Assembly: GCF_030063185.1 (NCBI RefSeq)
Contig: NZ_JASISP010000018.1
Location: forward strand, 21,951 to 85,950
Length of the DNA: 64,000 nucleotides
DNA from: Arthrobacter sp. H35-D1
GTDB taxonomy: Bacteria > Actinomycetota > Actinomycetes > Actinomycetales > Micrococcaceae
Direction: 5' to 3'
The notes beneath the pieces were generated by a model that worked only from the letters and a program-made list of their open reading frames with translations, made no database searches and was not told where the DNA came from. Both the position numbers and the translations under genes were made by a program. Below, in pieces: positions 54,301 through 62,200 of the stretch; position 1 is the stretch's first letter, and every line of letters begins with the position of its first letter.

Positions 54301-54838
54301 TGATCTCATCGCTGCGACGCCCGAGTCGGTCGTTCATCCCGAATGGCCAAGCACCATCGGATTCGATGGCATACTTCACGCCATGAACATGGAGGCTGTG
54401 ACAGTTGCCGGGATCCGCGTTGAGGACGTGGATCCGGAGTCGCTCGCCGGGTTCGGCGTAGAGGACGCTGCCTGGGACCCTTCGGTACCACGGCGGTTCG
54501 TTGACGTCTGCCTCCACAAGTTTGGCTGTGTTGGGCATGAGGTAGTGCTCGTCGAGATACTCCCGGTAAACGAGGGCGTCGAGTGTCGACGCGGAGATCT
54601 CAGCTGGCGTCACTCGACCAATCTCGTGCCCTGCGCCGAACATGAGGTCTCGTCCGTAGTGGCGCGCGCCCACAATCGGCGCCAAGGGGCTGTACCCGGG
54701 CAGCGGCTCGATCCTCAGGAAGACGTCGCGACAGCGCTGGTGCTGGCGTCCCTGCCCACGCGATTGCCAAACTGAGTTCATACCAAACTCCTGCATTGAG
54801 GCGGCGTAAGAATCTAAAAGCCAAGGACTTCGCGACAC
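51314..54838 (-). CDS. Multicopper oxidase fused to a copper radical (galactose/glyoxal oxidase-like) domain
   Basis: A 1174-residue protein. Residues about 100-480 form a multicopper oxidase: CHSLHVHG (H147, H150, H152), AFHDHAH (H202-H206), WHNFHPH (H379-H384) and FHCHLEEHMMSGL (H448-H454), the four copper motifs in order. Residues about 498-610 are a linker crowded with Cys and His. Residues about 650-1140 are Kelch plus DUF1929-like: C734 (FCAGQTALRDGKILVAGG), Y785 (HRWYPT), Y983-H984 (SRLYHSVALLLPDGR) and H1063, equal to the Cys-Tyr cofactor and copper ligands of galactose oxidase. Both domains use O2 and could work in series on peroxide or aldehydes. No Sec or Tat signal is visible at the N-terminus. 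Fusion is uninterrupted. Substrate unknown. Confidence 0.85.
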   Translation of the reverse strand: MSRSPWLLDSYAASMQEFGMNSVWQSRGQGRQHQRCRDVFLRIEPLPGYSPLAPIVGARHYGRDLMFGAGHEIGRVTPAEISASTLDALVYREYLDEHYLMPNTAKLVEADVNEPPWYRRVPGSVLYAEPGERLRIHVLNADPGNCHSLHVHGVKYAIESDGAWPFGMNDRLGRRSDEIRPGDSWTYSFDITDETIGVWAFHDHAHSVQMNVNRGLFGALVVRDPAAPAALDVPMFLHAMQAPSTEDSFESPVLHKATPQETFAHTFTTLGVVAYHCKIHGPTMSGMVTVDPTATAGDRAVDIKDNSFVPANVSVRPGSKVVWTLTQNFDHIVYAPGGGASTYCLNGRAYVGNTPTIVADSGDRLRWHVVNLDLGSVWHNFHPHSARWQLPAPPGGAADVHGLSPAEGFTADTVAPQAVQLPCELEELQCCPPEDACRVRVKGDFLFHCHLEEHMMSGLAGLVRARDWVWLDPTSAESPYVRALLDDPDNDLPWVDLLRCGHNCPHNHPSDRQPRGHNPCCGVPTDGCCDEETDHHDRTEPGDSCDPKQCPHRHDHAPGDASGRCCGHDHGTTRCCGHTVDAPCGECDKLGRHTHIGSHAGHSHPAQVQTEAGQLHGVPPDVIIPTMGMPTHGGSPAPSGTGMPGNPMPSMPGMPTLDSIDVCQLANIGHWELLPVDSHVLAVHAVLMHTGQVLFFAGSGNNVPNFNANLVKSTVWDYEEGTFYDPGCPFDVFCAGQTALRDGKILVAGGTDKYDNFVGSQAAYLFDPTLRQWIRVANMAQHRWYPTLVTMGDGRSVVSSGITAPNEVFDATVGWDGLPGTTALPLYPHLFLLQDGRLFYTGEQLGNSTVDPRVIDPWTGAEQAIGGLRDNANRDQGNSVLLPPAQQQRFMVIGGGGASGATNHTDLVDLSGGPTGAAFSPGPDLARARGLCNSVLLPDRTVLITGGGLHGETRADAVHLAELYDPHTNTIRSVAEASVSRLYHSVALLLPDGRVITAGSNPDRGDDELRLELYHPPYLFQGRRPVMESAPEQWRYGTQVEVSTSSSMTLKWAHLIRPMATTHSSDSSQRLLDLPIVCRDACSITVEVTDNPNLAPPGWYMLFVVDDCHIPSTAVWVCLDHTPPQEPHVKAGRISQIPTGGHEHMPNFPIPGLPQSPGHPSSTGTILSPPMSPV

Positions 54839-55134
54839 CCGGAGCGACCATAGGGGACTGTCTCACTAACGGTTTATTCCGGATTTTCCTTTAGTAGTTT
54901 CCAGCTGCCGGGAACCGGTCGCTGAAAGTGATGGTGAAGCCGTTGAGCGCCACTTCCATCGTGTAGCCAATTGTGCTCTGCCCTTGCCGGTGGAGTCTAG
55001 GGGGGTAATGCCGTTTACTTGGTGCAATTGGGTCAATCTTCTCGCATGATGCGGTGTGGACTCGCATCGCGCGTAGTGGATAGCTCACGCCGGAGGGTCC
55101 TGAGCGGGTAAGCGATCGCGGCTCGATTATTGTA
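54839..55134. other. Upstream region of the copper oxidase gene
   Basis: About 300 bases to the right of the oxidase start. It should contain that gene's promoter. A minus-strand frame at 54891-55229 has no family signature. No metal-responsive palindrome was identified with confidence. Confidence 0.3.
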
Positions 55135-55290
55135 TTGACACGATTTTTACCGGATGACGTCGTTGAGGCGGTTATCGAGCGAATGGTTGAGATCCAGCAG
55201 CGGAACAGACTTCTCCCGTCCCGGCTCAAGATCTGCTGCGTGATGGCCTGGCAGTTGCTTGCGTCCGGTTCTTACGAGCTCGGGAACCTG
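55135..55290 (+). pseudogene. N-terminal fragment of an IS4-family transposase
   Basis: The frame reads TRFLPDDVVEAVIERMVEIQ, then QRNRLLPSRLKICCVMAWQL and LASGSYE. This is the N-terminal domain of IS4-type transposases, in which ...Q-R-x-R-L-L-P-x-R-x-x-x-Y/C-x-V is typical. The sequence stops matching where the 160-bp TetR repeat begins (55315). The catalytic part is absent. The element seems to have been cut at the point where the rearrangement occurred. Confidence 0.6.
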
Positions 55291-55305
55291 CACACGCATG
55301 CGCCT

Positions 55306-55720
55306 CTAGCTAGTGTCTTCGATCATGGCGCGGCTGGCTGAGGAAGCCTCGGGTGAGGGTTCGAATCCGGGCACGGGGCGCCAGTTCAGCAATTGGGCTG
55401 CCACGGGGTTGGCTAGGGACCAAGCCACGTAGGCGCGGGCACCTGCGCGGAGCGAAGCCACGGGCGCTTCTGCCTGTTGTTGACGGGGCCCGGCAGCGAG
55501 GACGGCGCTGCGGAGATCACGTGCCCCGCGTTCAAAAAGTGCGTCGTAGATTGCGTTCTTGGACGGAAAGTACTCGTACAAAGAGGGTGGCTGCATGCCG
55601 ACGCTGCGGGCCACGGCGGAGAGGGACATCCCGGCCACGCCTTCCTGTCCCATCAATTGGAATGCTGCTGTGAGGATCTCCTCTTTGGTGGACTGTCGGC
55701 GTAGGGTGCGCCGATCCGGG
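55306..55720 (-). pseudogene. N-terminal half of a TetR-family regulator
   Basis: The minus frame reads RRTLRRQSTKEEILTAAFQL, MGQEGVAGMSLSAVARSVGM, PPSLYEYFPSKNAIYDALFE, a clear TetR HTH, then the shared block ending SASRAMIED, after which it stops in two codons. The proper start codon is lost: upstream in frame there is TGA after a few codons, with an ATG only in another frame. It is the missing front of the C-terminal half at 43696-44109. Neither half alone is a complete repressor. Confidence 0.75.
55315..55474. repeat. 160-bp near-identical repeat, copy B
   Basis: Matches 43918-44077 with one mismatch. In this copy the right flank carries the 5' part of the TetR gene and the left flank an IS4 transposase fragment; in copy A the left flank carries the 3' part of the TetR gene. 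The two flanks are complementary pieces of one gene. Confidence 0.85.
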
Positions 55721-56526
55721 AATATGCCTATGCCTCATTATCGGCCTAATACCATTAGGAAAACAAGAAGGTGTTAGGACTTTTCTGGTGGCCCGTCCCG
55801 TCCGGCAGTTTTCTGGCACACGAAGATCCTCCGCGGTTGGCTACTAGGTGGTGCGCTCTGATGCGAGGCACGATCAGGGGCCAGCATCAGCTTTCAATGT
55901 AAACGGCGACACTCACCAAGTCCAGGCTGAGGAGAGCAGGCAATTACCAGCATTGAGTGGTGACGATGGTGGGTCAATGGAATGAGTCAGTCGTTCAGCC
56001 TCATTCCAGTGGTGCTCGGGTGATATGCGTTCGACTCTAAAACGCGTTGACTTCCCATTTTCTGCGTTCTGAAGAAGACCCCAATAACAAGGGTGGGGGT
56101 CAGCTGACTACATAGCTGCAGCTGCCACAACATGGAGTTGAAGGTCTTGTGCGTTGGTTTTGTGGATGGCAAAGCCTGCAGACAATCGAAGATGGCCAGC
56201 CCCCACCTTTTGGCGGTGATCGGCTGTTGCCCTATCAGGGTGTAGCTATCTCAGGATGCAAATGCCTGTGTTCACACCGACAACCCGGGGTGCTTGTGGT
56301 GTCGCTCCGGCCACGCTCACTAGGGTGCCAAGCAGCATCAAGGCATAGCCGGCGTCGGACCCGGCAAACACGATCAGTTGGCTTCTGGATCAGATTCCCC
56401 CGAGCCCGAATACACCCGGAACAACTTTTGGCGCACCTCGACGCCCAGCTCCGCTGAGGGAGCCCACTCTAGAAAAAACGCTCAAAATCTCTATTCATAG
56501 CCGGGCCGTCGGCGTAATCTGAAACC
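55721..56526. other. Gene-poor region before the subtilase/PLD operon
   Basis: About 800 bases with only chance frames (for example 56149-56457, which is rich in Cys, Arg and Pro without a ribosome site). No repeats shared with other parts of the window were found. The promoter for the operon starting at 56527 should lie near the right end; that first gene has no good Shine-Dalgarno, so it could be weakly translated or leaderless. Confidence 0.35.
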
Positions 56527-57399
56527 ATGTCAACTTGGACAGCATTGTACCCTACCGTTCATAGCTCCTTGGCACCTGCGTATCAAGGGCTGTCGCAAGA
56601 GCAGATCGAGGAGGTCGTGGAGGGCATTTTCGGTGCTGGCACGACGTTGGAGATGGCAGAAGGATTCTTTGACGATGTCAGCAGTGCTCTGTCAGGGGTC
56701 GGTCGAGCGGTGAGCGGTGTTGCAAAACAGGCCGCACCCTACCTCGGCCGTGCATTGCCCGGTGTCGCCTCGGGTGCCGCAGCTGGTGCAGCGCTTGGAC
56801 CATGGGGCGCCTTGGCTGGAGGCCTAATCGGCGGACTAACCAGTGCGCTATCGACACCATCCCGACCTGCTGGATCATCGGCGCCTGTGCCACCAGCCCC
56901 AAGTGGAGGTCTCTCTGCGCAACTTGGAGGGCTAGCTTCAGGGGGAGGACCATCGCAACTCGCTGGCGGGGCTTCGGGTGCGGCAAAGTCCAACAGTGCG
57001 ATCTTCCAGCTCATCAGCGCCCTTGGTAGCCCGACCGTCCAGCGCGGGGTTACCTCGATGCTGATGGGCAGCGCTGGGGCCCCTACAGTGCCGGCGGCGA
57101 ATGGAAGCCCCATCCCGCTCGCTGCCATCTCCAACCTCTTGAGCTTGCTAGCTTCCCGCGCCTCTGCCGAATGGGAGGAGCAATCACCCTACGCAGGTGA
57201 AGACTATCTCGAAGCTTACGTCGACGAGAGTTTCGACGTCTCGAGCGAGGAGGACCGTGCTGAATGGCTGTACGGGCAGCTGGCTCCACCAGAGCTGGAA
57301 CCCGCCGTCGCACCTGCCCCTGAGAGGGAGTACGCCGAGGTGTGGCTCGATGATATGTATGACGAAATGGAAGCCGCCTATTACCGGGACGACGGCTGA
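56527..57399 (+). CDS. Gly/Ala-rich protein with acidic-tyrosine tail, first gene of the subtilase/PLD operon
   Basis: A 290-residue protein of unknown family. Residues 1-45 are amphipathic (LAPAYQGLSQEQIEEVVEGI). Residues about 50-110 are a small-residue-rich hydrophobic region (GVASGAAAGAALGPWGALAG, GLIGGLTSAL), like a membrane-inserting or glycine-zipper segment. Residues 110-160 are Pro/Gly/Ser-rich. The C-terminus is acidic with repeated Tyr (YAGEDYLEAYVDESFD, then WLDDMYDEMEAAYYRDDG). Glycine zippers are known from pore-forming and membrane-anchored proteins, so that role is possible. There is no Sec signal. The acidic Tyr-rich end resembles the N-terminus of the third gene. The next gene begins 53 bases on. 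Confidence 0.6.
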   Translation: MSTWTALYPTVHSSLAPAYQGLSQEQIEEVVEGIFGAGTTLEMAEGFFDDVSSALSGVGRAVSGVAKQAAPYLGRALPGVASGAAAGAALGPWGALAGGLIGGLTSALSTPSRPAGSSAPVPPAPSGGLSAQLGGLASGGGPSQLAGGASGAAKSNSAIFQLISALGSPTVQRGVTSMLMGSAGAPTVPAANGSPIPLAAISNLLSLLASRASAEWEEQSPYAGEDYLEAYVDESFDVSSEEDRAEWLYGQLAPPELEPAVAPAPEREYAEVWLDDMYDEMEAAYYRDDG

Positions 57400-57452
57400 T
57401 TTTCTAGGACCGATTTTTGCTCGAGCTGTGACGTAGGAAAAGAGGGATTGTC

Positions 57453-58016
57453 ATGGACGCACCTAGCTCTCCCGGCGTGGACCCATTCCAGCAGCTGTTG
57501 CTCGCCCAGTTGGCTGGGGATCCTGTCTCGATGGGTCCATCCATGGAGGACCTCCTTGCTCAACAACCCGCGGACCCTATGACGGCGGCTGTTTTTGATG
57601 CATTGCGAAGACGTCGTGAGCGCGATGCCATTGCCGCGCAGGAGGAGATCAGCAATGAGGGGAACAATCTCGATGACGTGGAGGAAGAGCAACCAGAAGG
57701 TGTTGGATCGGATCCAGGTGTCGCAGATATTCTACGCAGGCTCTATGACGAAGTAGCCGCCCTGCGGACTCGTAACCAGATTTTGGCCGACGCACTGGGC
57801 GCTTGTGCGATGTGTTGGGGAGAGATCGCTGACTGTCCAATGTGTCGTGGTCGCGGATCGCCGGGCGGGCGGACTCCTATAGAGAGGGAGTTCGCCAAAT
57901 ATGTTTCGCCCGCGGTGGAACGCCGCAGGGTACGCCGGGCTGATGAAAAATCAACGAGGATGCCACCGGAATCCTCGAATGTACTCCCCGTTGAAGAGCC
58001 AGTCAGTTTGAAGTAA
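57453..58016 (+). CDS. CxxC zinc-knuckle protein, second gene of the subtilase/PLD operon
   Basis: A 187-residue protein with AGAGGG upstream. The N-terminal half is acidic and Gln/Ala-rich and probably disordered. A helix with VADILRRLYDEVAALRTRNQ (coiled-coil-like) is followed by CAMCWGEIADCPMCRGRGSP, which is one DnaJ-type zinc knuckle pair (CxxCxG...CxxCxGxG). The C-terminus is basic (VERRRVRRADEKSTR). DnaJ-like knuckles bind zinc and often unfolded clients, suggesting a chaperone or adaptor for the large protein of the operon. No known family match. Confidence 0.6.
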   Translation: MDAPSSPGVDPFQQLLLAQLAGDPVSMGPSMEDLLAQQPADPMTAAVFDALRRRRERDAIAAQEEISNEGNNLDDVEEEQPEGVGSDPGVADILRRLYDEVAALRTRNQILADALGACAMCWGEIADCPMCRGRGSPGGRTPIEREFAKYVSPAVERRRVRRADEKSTRMPPESSNVLPVEEPVSLK

Positions 58017-58069
58017 ATACGCTTGAGTCGCTTTAAATCAACCGATTAAATCACGGAAGGACAGTTAGC

Positions 58070-58609
58070 ATGTCGATGATACCCGAGGCCTATGACGAGG
58101 CCTATGACGAGGGATACGACGAATCCTACGATGAGGGATATGAAGAGGCGGTCCGTCCATCGCTTCGGCTTGCCCGTCCTTCCACGCCCTCAGCGAGACC
58201 CACCGACCGCCCCGTGACGCAGGCACAGCTGCAGATGGCTATCGAGAGCGTCAACAAGTCCGTGCGCACCAATTCAGCAGCGATCGCGACCGTCAACCGA
58301 ACGGTTGGACGTATCGGCCGCGATGTGACTCAGATGCGCCGTTCAACGGCAAACACCCGCAAGGACATCTCCACACTACGAGATGCCGTAGTGATTGGAC
58401 CCATGCTCGCCGGTACCCTGGGGAGCGGCAACCCACTCATGTCAGCGCTTGTGCCAATGATGCTCGTTGGTTCTATTGGCAGCGACCAATCTGCTGGATC
58501 GTCCAGTTCGGGCACGGGGATGTTCGGTGGCGGTGGCGGTGACCAGATGACGACGATGATCATGTTGCTTGCTCTCAGCGGCGGTTTGGGCAATAAGGGG
58601 GGAGTGTGA
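58070..58609 (+). CDS. Tyr-Asp-Glu repeat protein, third gene of the subtilase/PLD operon
   Basis: A 179-residue protein with GGAAGGA upstream. The N-terminus holds five imperfect YDE/G repeats (AYDEAYDEGYDESYDEGYEE). Then a basic Pro/Ser/Thr stretch precedes a helical part (about residues 50-110) with heptad-like VNKSVRTNSAAIATVNRTVG, RIGRDVTQMRRSTANTRKDI, as in trimeric coiled coils. The C-terminal 60 residues are hydrophobic and Gly/Ser/Met-rich (MSALVPMMLVGSIG, then MTTMIMLLALSGGLG). The coiled coil and hydrophobic end suggest an oligomeric membrane-associated scaffold. The stop overlaps the next start (TGATG). Confidence 0.6.
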   Translation: MSMIPEAYDEAYDEGYDESYDEGYEEAVRPSLRLARPSTPSARPTDRPVTQAQLQMAIESVNKSVRTNSAAIATVNRTVGRIGRDVTQMRRSTANTRKDISTLRDAVVIGPMLAGTLGSGNPLMSALVPMMLVGSIGSDQSAGSSSSGTGMFGGGGGDQMTTMIMLLALSGGLGNKGGV

Positions 58610-59268
58610 TGGCTTTTAGCCCGATAGGGATGGTGGTGGGTGCCGCCTTGGCGCGTGATATTAAAGATCGGGGCCGTGCCAGCCAGATTGAGATCCTCGG
58701 AGGTGTCATGGGTGCGTCTCCCATGGGACTGGTACTGCTCGCTACGCTGGCGAAAGAGGCAACGGGAAGCGGGCCGATAGACCCGACGAAACCGAACCCG
58801 CCTGATCTAGCGTCTGTACCGGACGTGCGCCCGGCGGGGTCCGATCTTGCTGTAGCCAGTGAGATTCTCACCGTTCATGGGCTGGCGTCCGGGCGGCCGC
58901 GTGCGGTTCTCTCCGACTCACCGCAGGGCACGATCCTTGGCAGCATTCCGGAGCTCGGGGCCTTCGTGGCGCTGACCACTGAGGTGTCCGTCCTGATTAG
59001 TGCAGGCTTGCTCGTTCCACCTGTGACCGGCAAGCTTCGTGCCGACGCTGAAGCGGTGTTGAAAACAGCGGGTTTCCTCTCGAGGGTTCAAAGTGTTGAC
59101 GTCTCGGGGACACCCGATACTGTGACAGAGCAGGACCCGGTCGCGGGGGACTTCGCCTCCAGCGGCGACGTAATTACACTCAGCGTGGTGAAGGCCTCAG
59201 CCGATGGGCCAGAAAAGGCAAGTAATTCAACCGCTAAGGCGAAAGCCAATACCTCACCGAGTAGCTGA
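58609..59268 (+). CDS. PASTA-domain protein, fourth gene of the subtilase/PLD operon
   Basis: A 219-residue protein. The ATG at 58609 follows GGGGGGAG and overlaps the upstream stop by one base. Residues about 1-50 are hydrophobic (MVVGAALARDIKDRG, MGASPMGLVLLATLAKEATG). Residues about 135-200 are one PASTA domain (LVPPVTGKLRADAEAVLKTA, then VTEQDPVAGDFASSGDVITL). PASTA domains usually bind peptidoglycan fragments outside the cell in kinases and penicillin-binding proteins. No Sec signal with a cleavage site is visible, but the N-terminal hydrophobic part could anchor it. The tail is Ala/Lys/Ser-rich. Confidence 0.65.
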   Translation: MAFSPIGMVVGAALARDIKDRGRASQIEILGGVMGASPMGLVLLATLAKEATGSGPIDPTKPNPPDLASVPDVRPAGSDLAVASEILTVHGLASGRPRAVLSDSPQGTILGSIPELGAFVALTTEVSVLISAGLLVPPVTGKLRADAEAVLKTAGFLSRVQSVDVSGTPDTVTEQDPVAGDFASSGDVITLSVVKASADGPEKASNSTAKAKANTSPSS

Positions 59269-59286
59269 CCGGGACCAGGAACATTC

Positions 59287-62200
59287 ATGGATCCCCGGTT
59301 GCGCATACTTACAGAGGAGGGGGCAGGCCAGGACGAGGTAGCGGTGCTCGCGAGGCTACTAGGGTCAAGGCAAGCGCTACCGGTCGGTACGCGAGTGGTG
59401 TCGTCGTTCGGCGATGTCGTTACCCTGCGCGTACCGCGAGGTTCTGTTGCGTCGTTGCGCGGACGCTCTGACTTTGCCAGTATTAAGGCACCCTGGGTGG
59501 TTAGCCCAGAGCCTGTGTCTCCTGCTCCGATGGCTTTGGACACAAGATCCGTACTAACGCAGGAACGGGCACTACGTGGTCTCGGCGAACTTCCACTTAC
59601 CGGCACGGGCGTCGTCGTCGGCGTGGTCGACTGGGGGCTAGATCTCACCCATCCGGCCTTTCGACATGGCGACGGTTCAACCCGTGTGGCAGCACTGTGG
59701 AACCAGCAGCCGGGCCCAGTGCCCGGCCACAGGAACCGCTACGGCTACGGAAGGATTCACACCGCCGCGGAAATCGATAGGGCGCTGAAGACTTCCGACC
59801 CGGAGGCTGCGCTGGGTTACCACGCCTCCGCCTCGGACCTCGGCTCCGGCTCTCACGGTACCGCCACGACATCGATTGCGGCGGGCATGGACTGGCCTGG
59901 CGGACTCCCAGGAATGGCTCCGGACGCGGTGATCGTCTTCGTACAGCTCTCAACGTGGGGCCCGACCGGACCTCAGCGGCTCGGTGACTGCGTAGCATTG
60001 GCAGAGGCGCTTGACTTCATCCGCTCGGTGGCCGCTGGACGGTCGTTCGTCATCAACCTCAGTCTCGGCGGATGTGGCGGGCCGCACGATGGCACCAGTC
60101 TGCTCGAACGCGCCATGGACAACCTTGTCCGGGAGCGTCAGGGACAGCTCATCGTCCAATCCGCTGGCAACTACTTCACCTCCAAGAAACACGCGCAGGG
60201 CCGAATCGGACCAGGTGAGAAGGTGCACTTGCCTCTCGTCGTACCTTCGGGTCCGCCTGTGCCCCATGAGATCGAGGTCTGGTACGGCGGCGTTGACCGT
60301 CTTGGCGTCGCGCTGAATCGGTGTGGCTCGGCCGGTGTCGCAAGGCTTGAAGGAGAGGGACTGGCGACGTTGACTGTCGGGGGAACGGTTGTGGCCCAAG
60401 TAGTACAACGGCACAACGATCCGGGTGATGGCCGCAACCACATTCTCGTCCGTCTCGCACCTAGCAGCGAGGGCAGTCGATGGGATCTCGTATTGGATGG
60501 CATGGATGTGCGCGACGGCCGCTTTGATTCGTGGATCGAGCGTGATCCGGGTCCGGCTCATGTCCAAGCGCACTTTACAACGGAACGGGCGACGCGAGAG
60601 ACGACGACCGGGACAATTTGCAACGGGTGGCAACCCATCGTCGTCGGAGCCTATGACCACCATGATCGCGATGGCGCCGTATCCGCATTCTCGAGTTGCG
60701 GCCCGACCATCGATGGGCGAGAGAAGCCCGATTGTCTTGCTCCCGGAACCCGAACTGTCGTGGCTCGCAGCACTCCGGCGTCCGGTAGCGCCGGGATGCT
60801 GACGGTAATGAGCGGGACGAGCATGGCTACCCCCCACGTCACAGGTCTCATCGCATGCCTCCTTCAAGCAGGTCCGTTGGATGGTGAGCAAGTTCGCGCC
60901 GTCTTGGAGAAGACAAGTCGGCCGTATGCCGGAACCGATCCGGGACGCGCCGGCTTCGGGTATCTGGATCCGATGGCAGCTGTGAACTTAGTCCTGAGCA
61001 AAAAGGAGATCATCATGAAACGAGAAGAGCCGTTCGAGGAGAACATTCTCGATACTGGAGCACCGGAGAGTGGTATGTTCCCTTCGGATGTGCTGACTGC
61101 CCTGGGGACAACAGCACGAGAACTAGCCGCAGCGTTCATCACTTCATCCGGGACGCAAGCGCGCGAGAGCCTTGCTGCCCGGCTCGAACTCATCACCGGG
61201 CCTCATGAGCGGCTAGATCCGGAACTGCGCGCAGGAGACCTGCTCATCCGCTCCGTGGTCGGCGAGGGACACGCTCGGGTCAGTGTGCTTGTCGACGGCC
61301 GTGTGCTCAGGCGCGACCGCGCGGAGAGAGCTGGGTGGGATGTTGAGGGGACACATCCTGGCTACTTCGCCCTTGTCGTGGAGGAAGGGTCCCGGCCGCA
61401 TACTCGTGTGGATCAGTGGGCGAGACGGCTGACCGGTTTGGAAGGGCTGATGCCGGCGAACCAGTGCATCCTTCGGCGGGTGCTTTTGCCCGGTCGATCA
61501 GGCCAGTTTGAGGATCTGGCCTCATCTGCCGTGAAAGGACGAGCCTTCCAAGAGGACGTCGCATATGGCAACGTGCCAGTGACACTACTGTCGACCCTGT
61601 TCGCCGGTGACGCCCAGCTGGCCGCAGTTGCCGCCGGACAGATTCGGCTCGGGGCCCGGGGGACCGCCCCGTACCCGGTGCCGGCCCAGTCCATCGGGGC
61701 TGGGGTGGCCAAAGTGCAAGAGGCGCTAGGGCGGCTCGGCTACTCACCCGGGGCATCGGGAGCGGACGGGCGATTCGGGTCGGACACGGGGGCTGCGGTC
61801 TCCCGCTACAAACGAGACCGTGGCATCCATCCTGCCGACCCCGTCGTCGGTCCTCAGACGTTAAGGCGTCTCGACTCCGAGTTGGCAGAAGGTGGGGTAC
61901 CATTGTCGCCGCCCGGGCCTGTCGTGATACCCGTCATCGCACCACCGGTGTCGCCCAGACCGGCGGATATGGGCGACAGGGTGACGCGCTGGGTGCGGGC
62001 ACTGGGTCCTCAGGTTCGTCCAGGTAATCGAGCGACCGCGCTCATCGACGGTGCCGAGACGTACGCAAGTTACCTCGATGCTATCCGAACAGCCCGGGGA
62101 GCCGGGCATTTCATCTACTTGCTCGGCTGGTATCTTGATCTCGACGTGCCACTAAATCGGGCGGACGGTCCGGCGTATTGCGGTGGGACCCGCAATCCGA

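Noticed and set aside
56149..56457. 102-codon plus-strand frame in the gap before the subtilase/PLD operon
   Set aside because: Cys/Arg/Pro-rich translation without start signals; looks like a chance frame.
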